Positions 1 to 12,250 of a stretch of 64,000 nt of DNA are shown here, piece by piece. The stretch lies in NCBI RefSeq assembly GCF_001649575.2, contig NC_051433.1, positions 24,131,297-24,195,296 on the forward strand. Reading direction: 5' to 3'. Every line of letters begins with the position of its first letter. The stretch's first letter is position 1. The notes below the pieces were generated by a model. It saw only the letters and a program-made list of their open reading frames with translations, was not told the origin of the DNA and did not search any database. The position numbers and the translations under genes were made by a program. The stretch comes from Kryptolebias marmoratus. Taxonomy: Eukaryota > Chordata > Actinopteri > Cyprinodontiformes > Rivulidae.

Positions 1-3000
1 GGCATCAAATGGAATGGAGAAGTAAAAAGAAAATAACAAGCTCCAGAGAAATCACAGAGTCGAGTCCGTTTGATGCTGTTATTTTACCTTGGCCTACTGT
101 GGCGCGAGGAAACGACTTCCCATCCCGACTATGATCTCCTGCATGAAAACGTTGCAGAAATGAGGATTTCACGGGAGCTATTGTATTTAAGTGATGTGTG
201 AACATAATTAGTCGCTGACAAAACTGGAAGGATAATTCCATATTACCCATTCAGGTTGATTGAAATCCCTGAAGTGGAGAGCATTTTCTCCCCTCAGAAT
301 AAGAAAGCACTGTGTATTCAAAATAATCGTTTTTACACAAAATAATGGCATATTCACAATTTCTTCATATATTTCTTGTATTTAATTAGAATTATATGTT
401 TCCAAATAGGACAAAAAAAAATCCCACAATTTAAAACAACTGATATCCACATAACTTCAGATTAGTAGAATTCCTTTCTCGTCATCTACAATCAAGCAGT
501 TTTAAAAATATTTACAGCGAACATAAACAGGCTAATCACACCCACATTTATTTGCTTTTACGACTAGTAAAGCACTCTATATTCTGGGTGTAGGAGTGTG
601 TGGAGGCTGCAGCGCAAATTATCTGCAGCAACTGTAAAAACAAAAGTTAAAATTGCATTTTAATTAACTCCTGGATCACAAACAAACATTTTTTTTTTTT
701 TGCTGGAGCTCGACCCGGTGTTGGGTTTAAATAAACAAACGGCACGGCGAAATGAGCGAGCTCTCACTCCAACAACAGCTGAGCTGCGACCTGGACGCTG
801 TTTCCCACAGCAGAGGCAGCCGCCACTGCAGGTGATCGCTGCGCACACACAGACCAACGTACCTCTTTTACCTCAAACACACACCAACCTTAGACTAACC
901 AGGTTTTTTTCCAGAACGACAGTGATTTATTATTTTGTTTAGAAAATATGCCTCCCTTTGCTGCAAGATAAGTTTAAAATATACCACTTATTATAAAAAA
1001 AATTAAAAGTAAAAACAGCATTGCTTCAAATTATTTTTAAATGACACAGATGCATTTATTATTTATATATCTTTAAATCCAAAGGGGAACGTGTCTTGAA
1101 CATTTCCACTTGTGCTCCTTCACTTTTTTGACCTTTCAGGCCACACCTCCAGGGACGTATTTCACACGATAATTAAGTTTAGAAATCTGGCTTTCCAATT
1201 TTTATGTGACTGACTGCTCTACCACACACCACTGCTCACTGTCTTCACCTTTCTTGGGCTCATCTCAGCATCACTGTCGGTGTAATCTGCGTGGCCATTC
1301 ACCAGCTCTGCACAGTTGCGCAATGCTGCGTGTTGTCAGAGGCGTTATTTGAGCCGGTTGAGATTTAATTAAGATCGTTGCCTGTAAAATCCCTTTTTAA
1401 ATGAAACTGGAGTGAAAAGACAATGCCCAATACATCCTCATTCATACTGTTTCTATCCTCTGCACAACAGAAAAGCTAAGTTAATCCCTGTTTCCATGAC
1501 GGCAGACAAGGAGTTATGTTGCTACTTGACACTCTTAATTTTGTTCTGTGTGATTTGTATAAAATGCACAGCTAACTTATTTAAATAAACAGCAAACAAA
1601 GTCAGTGTCAGCAGGAGGTTTATAGCATTGACTAAAAATATGGACATGCCTTTGATGTTTTTTTTTTCCTGATAATCCACTCTTCCTTTTTCAGTCTAAC
1701 ATGTCAGTGACCTCACACACCTAACCGTTTTATAAATTTATAGGTTGTGACTGAAACAAGTGATGAAAAAGACTTTCCACCATAAAACACTCCACACCAT
1801 GTAATCCCATCATTATCCTAACATCTCAACCTTTAGAGACACATGCCATCTCAAGTGTAGAATTAATCTTCCTGTTTGAAACAGAGACGCACATACTCCA
1901 AGCAGTAATGACCCTTAAAAAAAAAAAAAAAGGAAAAAGGAAAAAGGAAAAATGCGAGTCATTTTCGAGTAAAAACACGTTTTAGTTGGAAATGCCAAGG
2001 AATAACAGCAGACAGCAGCTGGTGGCTCACTATATCACTTCTTAACTATTCCCTCGTCTGTCTCTGTCTTTGCTTCCCTGCTCCGGCACAAAGCAAAGAC
2101 CCGTCCCTGTAAAGGATATCCCAGCGAGCCGTGGGGCTCAGCGAGCTACCCCCTGTGCCCCCCTCTCCTGGTACACAGCTAATATCTGGTTGCCTATGTC
2201 ATGGTTTAGAAATGACAGGTGCTGGCAGCCCCTTGCCTTGACAGGCCACTGCACAAATAACGCTCCTGCCTGAAAGGGCTAATGCACTACTAATGAACAA
2301 TAAATCAACTTTGATTACAAACTGTCAGCCCAATCAGCTTGCACTCCAGCTCTCCCAAACTGCGAGTCTCGGCTGCACAGCTGCACAGCATTACAGTGAA
2401 TGTTGCCCCGTTTAGGCTTCTCCACTACCGCATGATCCTCTTCTGCCTCTTGCTTAAAGCACCCACTTTTTTAACACTGATGCAAGGAGATGAAACAGTG
2501 CAGCCCAAAATAAGTTTCAGCTAACTTGCGACTGCAAAAAGAGAGCACGTAAAAACACTCTGAAAAAAACTAAATGTGTATTTTCCACTTGATATATTAC
2601 TTGAGTTTTTGAAATATAAAAAAAACAACTTTAGCTCATAAAACAGAAAGTCAACAACAAGAAAGCGGTTCTGTAATACCTCCTTTTTAAATACAGTCAA
2701 CGTACACATAACCTCATAAACTAAAATTCACCCAGTCAAACTTTCCAGAGAGACAATAGCGATGACATTCAGAGTGACAACTTAGTTTGTGGCGACTGTG
2801 TCAAATATAGAGCTGTGCCAGCCTCCGTCTTAATTCCCTGTGACACCATGAGGAGAGTGAGAATTAGTCCAGACCGTAGCCTGAGAGCAGGAAAAGTCCA
2901 ATTAGCTTTCATTAAGTCAGAAAAGAAAACAATCAAAAAGCACACCGTTTGAGAAAACCTTAAAAGAGAAAACTTGAAGACAAAAAAAAAAAGCAAGGCT

Positions 3001-3639
3001 TGAAAGTGTCTTTATCAGGCAGTTTAATCGTGAGAATTTTCTTAACAACAGAGGAATAAAGTTTAAATAAAAAAAAAGACAAACCTGTTTCCTGTTTTTC
3101 TAAGAACTTTCGAACAGTACGCAGTACAGACTCAGATCCTGCTTGACTGGTTAGCTCACAGTCAGCAAAGTAAATAAAACTAATCAAACTGTGTAAAAAG
3201 GCACTTGGGAACTTCATGTAAATGATTCAGTAAAGTTAAAACAGGCCCTCATAAATACAAATGAAAAAGCGGATTTTCTGTCAATAATCAACAAGCCAGT
3301 AAACAGGTAAACAACAACAACTATCAGAGTTCTGTTTTGATATGACAAACATCCAGATACAGTCTATGTACATGATCTAACGCAGTGCAATCTAATGTTC
3401 ATGATATCTGTTATCATGTTTTTCTCTTATCAGGACAGTAAACTGTCAAAGTCTCAGTGACAAAGTAAACCCTGGATAACTCCTCGTCTCAAACAAACTG
3501 GTTGACAAAAATAACCAATTACAATGACAGAACATCAGCGGCAGACAGACAATAAAACTCCTTTCTTCCTTTTTCCCTGGTCAAATTAAATTGTCAAGTT
3601 ATTTTTTTTTTTTTACCTACACAAGAAAGCTGGTAAAAT

Positions 3640-4150
3640 CAGAGAAATCAATCATATTGACAAACCTGACAAACTCCATTTAGCTGGCAGGGTAAACAGA
3701 GTGCCGGGCCACGCGGTGCGGAGTGAAGCAGAGCGGAGAGGCGAGCGGCGAGGGGAAGAGAGAGAGAGAGAGAAAGCGAGTGAGAGAGCGGAGAGGCTGA
3801 GACGAGGCGCTGCTGTGCTGCCGAGTCTCCAACCTTCCTCAGGATACAGACAGATTGCACGCGCAAGGTTGCTCCCTGGCTGACAAGATACAAAACTATC
3901 CAATCAACCACGCCCTTCTCCACCAATCACAACCAGCCCTCTAAACATAATCAATTCAAATGGGGCCACACAATAGGGATCCCTGGGTTGCAGGTGAAAC
4001 TGTGCCTTTGTGAGGGGGCCCCTTTAAGATAAAATAAAAAGGAGAGAGAAAGGGAGAGAGAGGGGGAAAAAGGCGCAGTTGACGGCTGTTAACCCTTTGA
4101 CCCATGCCGGGGCTCTGGCCGTGCGATTGAAACAATGGAAGCTTAAAGAA
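3640..4150 (-). promoter_or_regulatory. Candidate internal promoter (CpG/GA-rich island with CCAAT and CACCC boxes)
   Basis: A compact GC- and CpG-rich block sits in AT-rich intron. CpGs cluster at about 3709-3760 and 3790-3865. A GA tract (3753-3780) reads as a CT-rich leader on the minus strand. Immediately above it are two CCAATCA boxes (3900-3906 and 3923-3929) with a CCACGCCC Sp/KLF-type box (3908-3915) between them. Further GC-rich sequence and GA-rich DNA continue to about 4130. On the minus strand, transcription from about 3890 would give a CT-rich leader, an ATGG at about 3680, and possible donors at CAG|GTTTGT (3666/3665) and TAG|GTAAAA (3617/3616). Mammalian FOXP1 is known to use internal promoters giving N-terminally shortened proteins; that this is the fish equivalent is inference. 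Strand is assumed from the gene; plus-strand or bidirectional activity is equally possible. Confidence 0.45.
3667..3900 (-). other. Possible alternative foxp1 first exon (hypothetical)
   Basis: Downstream of the CCAAT boxes on the minus strand there is CpG-rich, CT-rich sequence typical of a 5' leader, ending at a possible donor CAG|GT at 3666/3665. The open frame from the ATG near 3680 is only about 20 codons (MEFVRFVNMIDF...) and stops at about 3617, so if this is an exon it is probably non-coding. Splicing to the next foxp1 exon outside the window cannot be tested here. Confidence 0.25.
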
Positions 4151-7100
4151 AAGAGGCCTTTAATTAAACATAGATAAGTAAACATAGCTATCCAGCGGAA
4201 AGAAAGAAAACTGGCCCCACTATCAGCCCCTTTATTGTTCTGCTAAACGGTGTTGTTTACATCACTGCAACAAAGGCACAACTCTTTTAAAATGCAGAAA
4301 AAAATCCCACAAATAATGTAGATTCTTTGTTGTTTGGACTTTTTTTTTTGCCTCTTTCATTGTTTTTTCAAAAGACGTGTCATGCGTCTTGGTAATAAAA
4401 TAATGAATTTATGAGAACAGTTTGTTTTGCCTTTGACTTCAGAGATGCTAATTTGTATACAGTTTGTACTCGCTCTAAAATATGTAACTTATTCAAATAT
4501 GCAAAAGCATGTTTGAGTGTATCCAGTCAGAAATTCAACCACAGGTTTTTTTTTTTTCCTTCCAGTTTTTAAACACTTATCCTGCAGTTTGCCTTCAGGA
4601 GAGCTTAAACCCACTTATATTAACAGCTAACATTACACCAGCTACAAGGCAATCCATCCAACTCCATCCCAATGAGAGCAATTAGCTGTCATGATATCAT
4701 CACACTCTTCAACACCCGTGTGCACTCAGCGAGGGGAAACGACGGGAAGGAAACAGGACCCTGCCACCTACTGGAGATCTTACTGAACTCACCGGGAGAG
4801 ACAGAGTCCAGCTCCTGAGAAACAGATTTCGTATCCCTGCTGCACGGCTCTAAGAGTCAGCAGCGTTCATGCAGATTTATCCTGAACTACACCTTAGTTT
4901 AGGCAAACAAAACAAGCTGCTAATTAATTAGACTTCTAGTCATAACAATAAAATCCCATTGACTAAGTTGTTTAACTCACTTAAAGAACAAGGAGGCAAA
5001 ATTAACACCTTACTTTGTTAATAATCCTGACAATAAACACAGAGGGGAAGAACGGAGCTCTGACACGCAGCTCATATGGGCAGCTATAAACCCTTGGCCA
5101 AGGATGAAGGAATGTTTCTGGGATTCATTCTAGTCTGCAAACACACTTGTAAAATAAACAAAGCACTTGCACAACAAGCCACTGCTCTCATCTGCTAATA
5201 ACTAACAATGAGCTCCGTAAAGATGGCCTGACCTATATAAATTATTGACTGGGACGCTTCAAGTGTCAAAAGTGACAAATCCAATACATATCATAGTGAA
5301 TAATTAAGTCAAAGAAAAAGAGCTTTTATTTTCTATCTGGCATGCTGAGGACAGCTCACACACACACACACAAAAAGACACTGACATAAAGGCATGTGCA
5401 TACAACTACAGTCAGCACACACACACACACACACAGACACACAAAGTGGTTTAGGCTACGGCCACACTCTTCTCCCCCGGCACTCTCCCTGGGGTGGCAT
5501 GTCGGCGTATTCTCAATAAAACACCTTCTTAGCAGTAATAGGCCACTGTTCTCATTTCAAAGCTCCCAAAGGCCTCATGATAAATTTAGCAGACACACAG
5601 TTCAAGCTTCTTCTCTCACACAGTGTCTTTCTAATCCATTGCCTCTGTGCCTGCGCCATGTAAAATAATTACACATATGTGTTGATGTGATACTCACACT
5701 GTATAGATTTTCTTTTCTTTTTTTTTTTTGTTCCTGTGCAGAGAGAAACATCAATATCCTTGAGCCTTGAACCGGAGTCCCTTGTGATAGTTTACAGAGA
5801 GAGCTGAGCGATTGTGTTCATGACAGAGTGGATGACATTATAAAATACTCCCATTTCCTGCTTGAGTTAGAGTGAAAGTATGAGTTAATGTCTGGTCTGG
5901 TCCAGGCCGTACTCTGCTCGGCTATAGATAACGACTCGGCTCCGATTACAAAGCCTTCCTAAAACACAAGCGGAGTCGGTGAATAAGCTGCACCGGCATG
6001 CCAGCAAATGCGTCAGTGCTACTACAGCAAGAGGAGAGAACTGAAAGGAAGTGGGGAAAAAAATGCTAAACTATACTCATACCTTTTGTTGAAAGGCCCC
6101 GGTGACCTGGACTCTTGTCACGAGAGAACAAACACAACCTGTTTCTGTGTGCCTGTTCAGGTAAATGATTGTTTATTAGCAGAGGGAGTCAGCAGGGCAG
6201 GTGTGGGGCCTACATTATTAATACCTGCTCTACATAAAACAACTATATTTCCACAATATGAGCTACTTTATTAACTATTTTTAAAATAATAAAAAAAAAA
6301 CAACTACAACGAAACAGCTATTTTTAAAAGCTTTTAAGAAAAATCAGTAAATAACTAATTGGGATTTCCAACCTGCAGAAAAATATAACGTGTAAAGTTC
6401 TGATAAAAAACAGACTTATTTAGTTTCATACACTGATATAGAGTAGGAGTGATATCTCCTGCTTCAATCAAACAACAGGGAAAAAAAAAAACCTATGGGG
6501 ATGTTTCTGTTTTAAAGTCAAGAATAACAAAGCAAATAGAGGCATTTTTTAAATTAAACATGTTTCAGAAATATATATTTTTTTATTATGCCTTATCGCC
6601 CCCCTTTACGAGTACAATTGTTTTAAAATGACCTTTTTTAAAAAAAAAATATTGTTTCAAAACCTGGTAAAATAAAAGGGTATTTCCATGTTCTGATGTG
6701 CCCTGATAAGACAGCAAACCCCTCTTTTAACATCCACCCAATCCTCTCTGCAATACTGGGAATAAGTCCCATTCAGAGTGAATGAGGTTATCACCCGGAG
6801 CAGAGTGGAGTTACTGTAAGTCACGCCTGACTCACTCTGTTCCTCCTGGTCTATTATACATGACTTTGGTTATTTACTTTTAATTTCAGCATTCAGGAAC
6901 GCATTGTTTAGTCAGCACATGTGAACTCTTGTATTTGCAAAATATTTCCTGAGGTAATATGCCAACCAGAGTATAACGGGGCTTGTGTTTCACCATGCGC
7001 CGTCTTTGCTGTGGTGTTTCACTTCCTCAAAACAAGAACACGTTTGGCTTTGACAAACGTTGATTTAGGGAGGTGGGGGAATTTTCTACCTCGTCTTGTT

Positions 7101-8591
7101 TGGCAATTGATTCATCTTTGACTTAAATTGAGAACTATATTAGTACAAAGCAACTCAGTGCTATGTATTTTAACAAGCAGTAACAGTGATTCTGAGGCAG
7201 CTGTGGGGATAAAAATACCTTCATCACTAAATCTGAAGCTAGATTCATGCTAATATAAAAGAGCTGTTCTTCTGATAACATCATATTTTCAATAAATAGC
7301 TTTTATATGTGAAATTTGCAAGTTTTACTCCAATAACTGACCAAATTTGGGCAGAGTAGAAACATGTTTGTCTGTGGGTGGCTCTTGTTAGAACTTTTGA
7401 AAGAAGGACGCTTGGTAAGTCTACAGCACTGCTAACTGCTATGATTAACTGCGTGGGTAACTTTTTTCTGCAGACTGTATTTGTTAGCCTGTTTCCAAAC
7501 CTAACCAGAGGAACTCAACAAAAAATATTCCACATAGATGACTACTAAATTTAGAAACCCTTTCCTTTTTTCTTCAGCATTATTTTGTTCAATTACTGCA
7601 ATTACACACAAGGTATGGTACATTCATAAAAAGTTTTTGCACCACGGTTATGTACTGTACGACATCCTAACAGAAACATCAAATGATCTGAAAATTTCTC
7701 ACACAACTCTCTTTTTTTTCTTAGTTTTGTGTTGCTTTCTGAGAAAGAATGTCGTCTCTCCTCCAAACAAAAGTGAAAATAGCTATCAAGAGTTGCCAAG
7801 CTGCCAAAAATGTGCAGTGACACTCGAGAAGAAATTGCTTTGTGAGCTGATGCTGACTTGACTGCACCTTGCATAGCTGTTAGGGTTTATTAATGCTATG
7901 GCTGACTGTGCATCCATCCATCCTTCCACCCCTCAGCAAAGGGCGTGTGAATCACTCTAAACAACACATGCCTGACATCAAGATATAGTGCCAGAGGATG
8001 ACACGAAGATACAACAGATTTTAGGGGACGTGTGTGTTTGAGCGCGTCTGTGTGTGATTCTGTGTACATGGCTGAGTGGGGTGAAGGCTTGAGAGGCTTG
8101 ACTGCTTGAAGGGAAACATCAGGCCTCCAATGAAATGAGGGTCTTGCACATAGTAAAGTGGCTCCCAGCACCGTGACTGGAGTCAAGTCGACAGTCATCA
8201 TCTTGGCTGGGAGAGAGCCGCCCCCCAACCTCTCCTCTTGACTACATGCAACTGGGAAGGATGACTTCATTCTGACAGGATTATCCCAAACCTGGTTTTA
8301 ATCTATACCTTACACATAATACATTTTTACAATATGACAAGGAAAACAAGCTGCAGAAGAGATGGCCTGAAATCCAGCTTTGGTGTTGTGCTGATCGTAG
8401 CTGACAGATCATATCACCTCAAAGCAACGCAGACATCAGAATGTGATTTTATTACAGCTTCACCTGGAGACTTTAGAAACGTAACGCGTTGAACTGCCTC
8501 CGAGGCTCACACACATCTGATGAATTATAAGGTTTTACTGTTGTAGACACTTGAAAGACTGCTATAGAAGACTTTCTGAAGGATTTATCCT

Positions 8592-8780
8592 TAAAGGGGT
8601 AGTTTGGACATTTTGAATTGGGGTTTTAAACAGTTAATATCTTATCAGTTCTAGATAGATTTATGAATGACTTCAGTTTGAAGAAATACTTCACGGCCAA
8701 CGGGACCAATAAGGTAACACGAACTCTGAAAGTGAGTTGCTACCATCTTAAAACAACTTCAATCTCCAAAATTTCATAAT
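8592..8780. mobile_element. MITE-like fragment (unclassified)
   Basis: The stretch opens with AAAGGGGTAGTTTGGAC, resembling the start of a common class of short fish DNA elements that I recall as AAAGGGRTAGTTYGG. I could not find a matching inverted end, so boundaries and class are uncertain. Confidence 0.3.
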
Positions 8781-8886
8781 TCATAACAATTCTATTTTAT
8801 AAACCTTCACATCAACATCAATTTTACATTATGTAGTTATTGCCATCAAATTCTGTGGTTATTGGCAAACACAAATAGCAACCAGC

Positions 8887-9375
8887 TAGGGGTGTGGGTT
8901 ACAATTTATTTTTCGATGCTTCGTGATGCGGACATTAATGGTAATAACATTGTGAGAAATGCAAAAGGTGGGACTCTGAAGTGCAGCACCCAGACAGTTT
9001 ATGGCGTGCACACAGCAGTGGAACCTTTACGAGATGGTGGACTGAGAGATACAAATGGCACCTTCTGCATTGAAAGCCACTGTTTGGAAGTAATTTGGCT
9101 TCTATGAAGTTAAAGAAAAAAAATGGAAGTGGAGAAGAGCCACGCTATATGCAAGTTGTGTAAATGTTTTCACCTAGAGGAGGAATCAGAAAAAAATAGC
9201 TGGTGGACTATCGAGTGAATGACGTCAACTTAACCCAGAAAAGGCAAAGCAAATTGCAAAGATTACTGAAACTTTTACTGTGAAGGATTGAAGAGAGGAG
9301 GTAAGATAGCTCTAAGATGTGATGCACGGACATCCATTACCACAGAATGTAAAGCTGGCGTAAAGGCACCTTATG
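8887..9375 (+). mobile_element. Degenerate hAT transposon with BED-finger and transposase remnants
   Basis: The left edge TAGGGGTGTGGGTTAC followed by a GATGC-rich stretch matches hAT elements common in fish. Around 9058-9170 a plus-strand reading gives PSALKATVWK, a stop, FGFYEVKEK, then after a frameshift in the A run MEVEKSHAICKLCK. This is the W..F and C..C part of a BED zinc finger as in ZBED-type hAT transposases. Around 9305-9355 a further piece reads ALRCDARTSITTEC, resembling the TTDAWTS segment of hAT transposases. In-frame stops and frameshifts mean it is a dead fragment. The right end was not found. Confidence 0.62.
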
Positions 9376-10563
9376 AGTAAAGGCTAAAATATTAGTGTTT
9401 GCATGAACTGGTCTAAAAATTAGGAGATTATAGCTGTTTTAAAATGACAGCAATTCATTTTTGGTCTTAGATACGTCTAGACAAGATGTTTGTTAGTCCT
9501 GTCAGTTGGAAACTCATTTTTTTCAAATTGAGTTAACTGAAGCAACTATTTACAACAGGGAAGATATTAATTGTTCATACCTTTTCTGCAGACCCCCACT
9601 TAAAATAACTAAGCTATTTTTAAAAAATACTTACTGATAGAGAATCGTAATGATAAAGGTATCAATGACTGCAAAATAATCTCAAATCAAGTATTACTGA
9701 TGAGTAAATTTAGGAGGAAAAAGTAAAAATGACAATAGTGTACAATGTATGTACACTTAATCTAAAGCAAGAGCTGTGTGGCTTAGTTTAGCTACAAGAC
9801 GGGAAATAAGATGAGAAATGAATCTTTGGAATCTCTGGCTTTCTCTGACAGCTTCACAGTGAATATGTGTGCAGGGTTAATGTAAGGCAACACAGAGTCA
9901 GACTTTGTTCCTTTCGGAAAAAGAAAGCTGAGCTGTTTCCTCATATTTAAGGTGGTCTGCCAAATGAAAGTAAAAGGCTGCTGTCAGTCGCTAAATGTTG
10001 AGTGGGGAATTCTCACCTACCAACCTATGAAAATGAATGATTTGTGATGAAGAGGACTGATTTTTCCAAAATGTTTAACTATTTTTCTTTAAACGAATGT
10101 GGATGCCACAACAATGCAACAGTTGGAACAAACTACATTTAGCAAAAATTGCAGAAATTCAAAATCCAATTTAGATTAGAAACACATTTGATTTGGTCAG
10201 GTCTTCATTATATTAAAGTGTCTATTTTTTGGTAACGATTCGGAAAATTAGTACGGGCTAGCCTCATCTCGTCACTGGGTTACCACTGGGCTGTGGAGAC
10301 ACCTCAAAATGCTGCCTCAGATCAGCCTGCAGCCCTGGCTGAGCTCCAGATGACAGGCTTTAGTGCTCTAATGACTTACAGATTGGAACTCTGTGGTATA
10401 CATGTGTCGGGACGATGCTATGGTCCTGCTGCAAAAACAGTAGGAGAGGGAGAGAAAGAGAGCCTTCTCTCTGTCCTGTCAGACAGAGGTTTGGCCCCTG
10501 GATTGTGTCACATCACGCTTCCCCCCAACAGACCACAAATGAAGGATGTGAAGAGCAAACGGA

Positions 10564-10584
10564 GGGAGGGGGAGGGGGAGGGGG
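10564..10584 (+). other. G-quadruplex-capable G tract
   Basis: Four G runs (3, 5, 5 and 5 bases) are separated by single A residues, which fits the standard G-quadruplex pattern with 1-base loops. No function can be read from the sequence. Confidence 0.6.
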
Positions 10585-11047
10585 CTTTGGAGGGAGGATC
10601 TCCAACTTAAAAGACTTTCATCCTGTAAACTAAAAAGACATTATCTTTTGACCTGAAGATGCCCTCTGTGAGGATGGACACAGGGCTTTAAACAGAGTGA
10701 GAAGAAAAGGATACAAAAAGAGACGAGCAAAGGGTGAAGAAAAATGTGTGGATTGTGGATAGTGTAGAAAAAAAGTGTCTGCTTTGGAATTGAAATAGTT
10801 TGAAATAATATTACTACATGTGAAGAATGACAAAAGATATACCTTTTAAGTCCCCTAAATATTTTGCACATTTATCAGAGAATAGAATTCTTATGAGGTC
10901 AACCTATTTTTACAGTAAATGATGAAACTCAATGGATTGTTTTAGGGGCTGTCCACATGGTAACATCTAATGAATATGTAATTTTTTTTTATCTTTTCAC
11001 TCTTGCTTCAACACGAAAACAGAGTTTTAGGAACCCCAAAATGATAT

Positions 11048-11140
11048 TAAAAACAAAAACAAAAACAAAAACAAAAACAAAAACAAAAACAAAAACAAAA
11101 ACAAAAACAAAAACAAAAACAAAACAAACAAAAAAAAAAC
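11048..11140. repeat. Microsatellite (AAAACA)n
   Basis: About twelve units of a 6-bp A-rich repeat, decaying into AAACA and poly-A. The long open frames across it on both strands (KTKTKT / FVFVFV) are artefacts of the repeat. Confidence 0.95.
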
Positions 11141-11444
11141 AGGTTCCAGAAAGAAAAAATCTTGAAATGCTTATACTGCATTTTGGGTCATTTTTGGAGC
11201 GTTTTAGTGTGGATGAATACATTTTTGGAAACTACATTGCATTTGCAAGTACAGTATTTTTTTCCTTAAGAAACAACAACACAAAAAAAAATGTTTTGGA
11301 AAACCTGTGTCTCTGTGTGGACAATGCCTTAGTGTCTTATTCCTCACATTAAAGTACTTGCTTTGTAGAGGAAGAACAGCCTTCTTTCAGGTGGTATCTC
11401 ACTGGGCTGAGACTAGTTGGCAAACAGCATTCATGAGTGAATCT

Positions 11445-11640
11445 CCAAAATGTTTTGCGAGATTCGCGGTGGTTCAGTGAGTCGCTTGAGTTTCGAACAT
11501 GTTCAAAAACACTGTGCGACCACTTTTCTTTCGAGTCAGGCTGTCGCAGGTGCCTTCAACGCAAATCCACTTGAACTGTGTCATGAACGTCCCCGACCCA
11601 TCTCAAGAGCATTAGAGCTGTATTTTGACATCTGTACGGG
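11445..11640. repeat. Dispersed repeat fragment, related in inverse orientation to 45230-45390
   Basis: Shares GAACATGTTCAAA followed by a GTGCGAC/GTGCAAC-type stretch, plus GCGAGATTCGCG-like flanks, with the complement of the block inside the Tc1 remnant near 45.3 kb. It is relatively CpG-rich. Class is unknown. Confidence 0.4.
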
Positions 11641-11989
11641 AGCTCTCCTCTGACAGAGCACACTCAAGTATTCAATGTACTCAATGTATTTCTCATTTTA
11701 CCTGTTGTGAACACAACACTCGGTGTCACACACAACCCCTGATGAGAAACAAGCATAATCTGGATATAACACTGACAGCAACGACACCATGTTGACACAA
11801 CATCTACTGCCCAACTAAGAGCCACGTAATCCACGGTAGGAGGTAGATCCATACCTAGGATCCCCTGCAACGAGATGTAGTTAACCAGCCAGTCTCGTGA
11901 GCAACGCCACAAACGAGCAGTAACTTCCCCTGCCCCCATCCCTGCTGCTGGTGGACTATCAGCAAGGGTCCGACAGTGTTCTTCCTAAT

Positions 11990-12250
11990 TACCTATTTCT
12001 CCACTCCTGATCCTGCGGCTGGCATAATTAGTTACCTGGGGCTGCAATCCAATTTGAAGTGATGACAAGAAAGTGATCCATGAAAAAGTAATAAGTTAAA
12101 TCCAATTTCAGCCTGCCTCTAATTAAATGCACATGGAACTAATGAGTCAAACCCTACCATTTCACTGATAATGGTAATTAGCGGGGTGGGAGTAGCTGGC
12201 TCTCGTCGTTGTGCCACTGTAGGTGTGAAAAGCGCAAAAAGGTAAAAGCG
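11990..12250. promoter_or_regulatory. Candidate conserved non-coding block
   Basis: Unique-looking, low-repeat sequence with many TAATTA/ATTA homeodomain-type cores (for example CTAATTACC, GGCATAATTAGTTACC, CTCTAATTAAATGC, GGTAATTAGCGGGG). Only composition supports this; conservation cannot be tested here. Confidence 0.25.

Noticed and set aside
3701..3926. Open frames on both strands in the CpG/GA-rich island
   Set aside because: They arise from GA/CT repeats (ERERE / SLSLS); the island is better read as promoter or untranslated leader.
10957..11352. 131-residue frame with KTKTKT repeats
   Set aside because: Created by the (AAAACA)n microsatellite.
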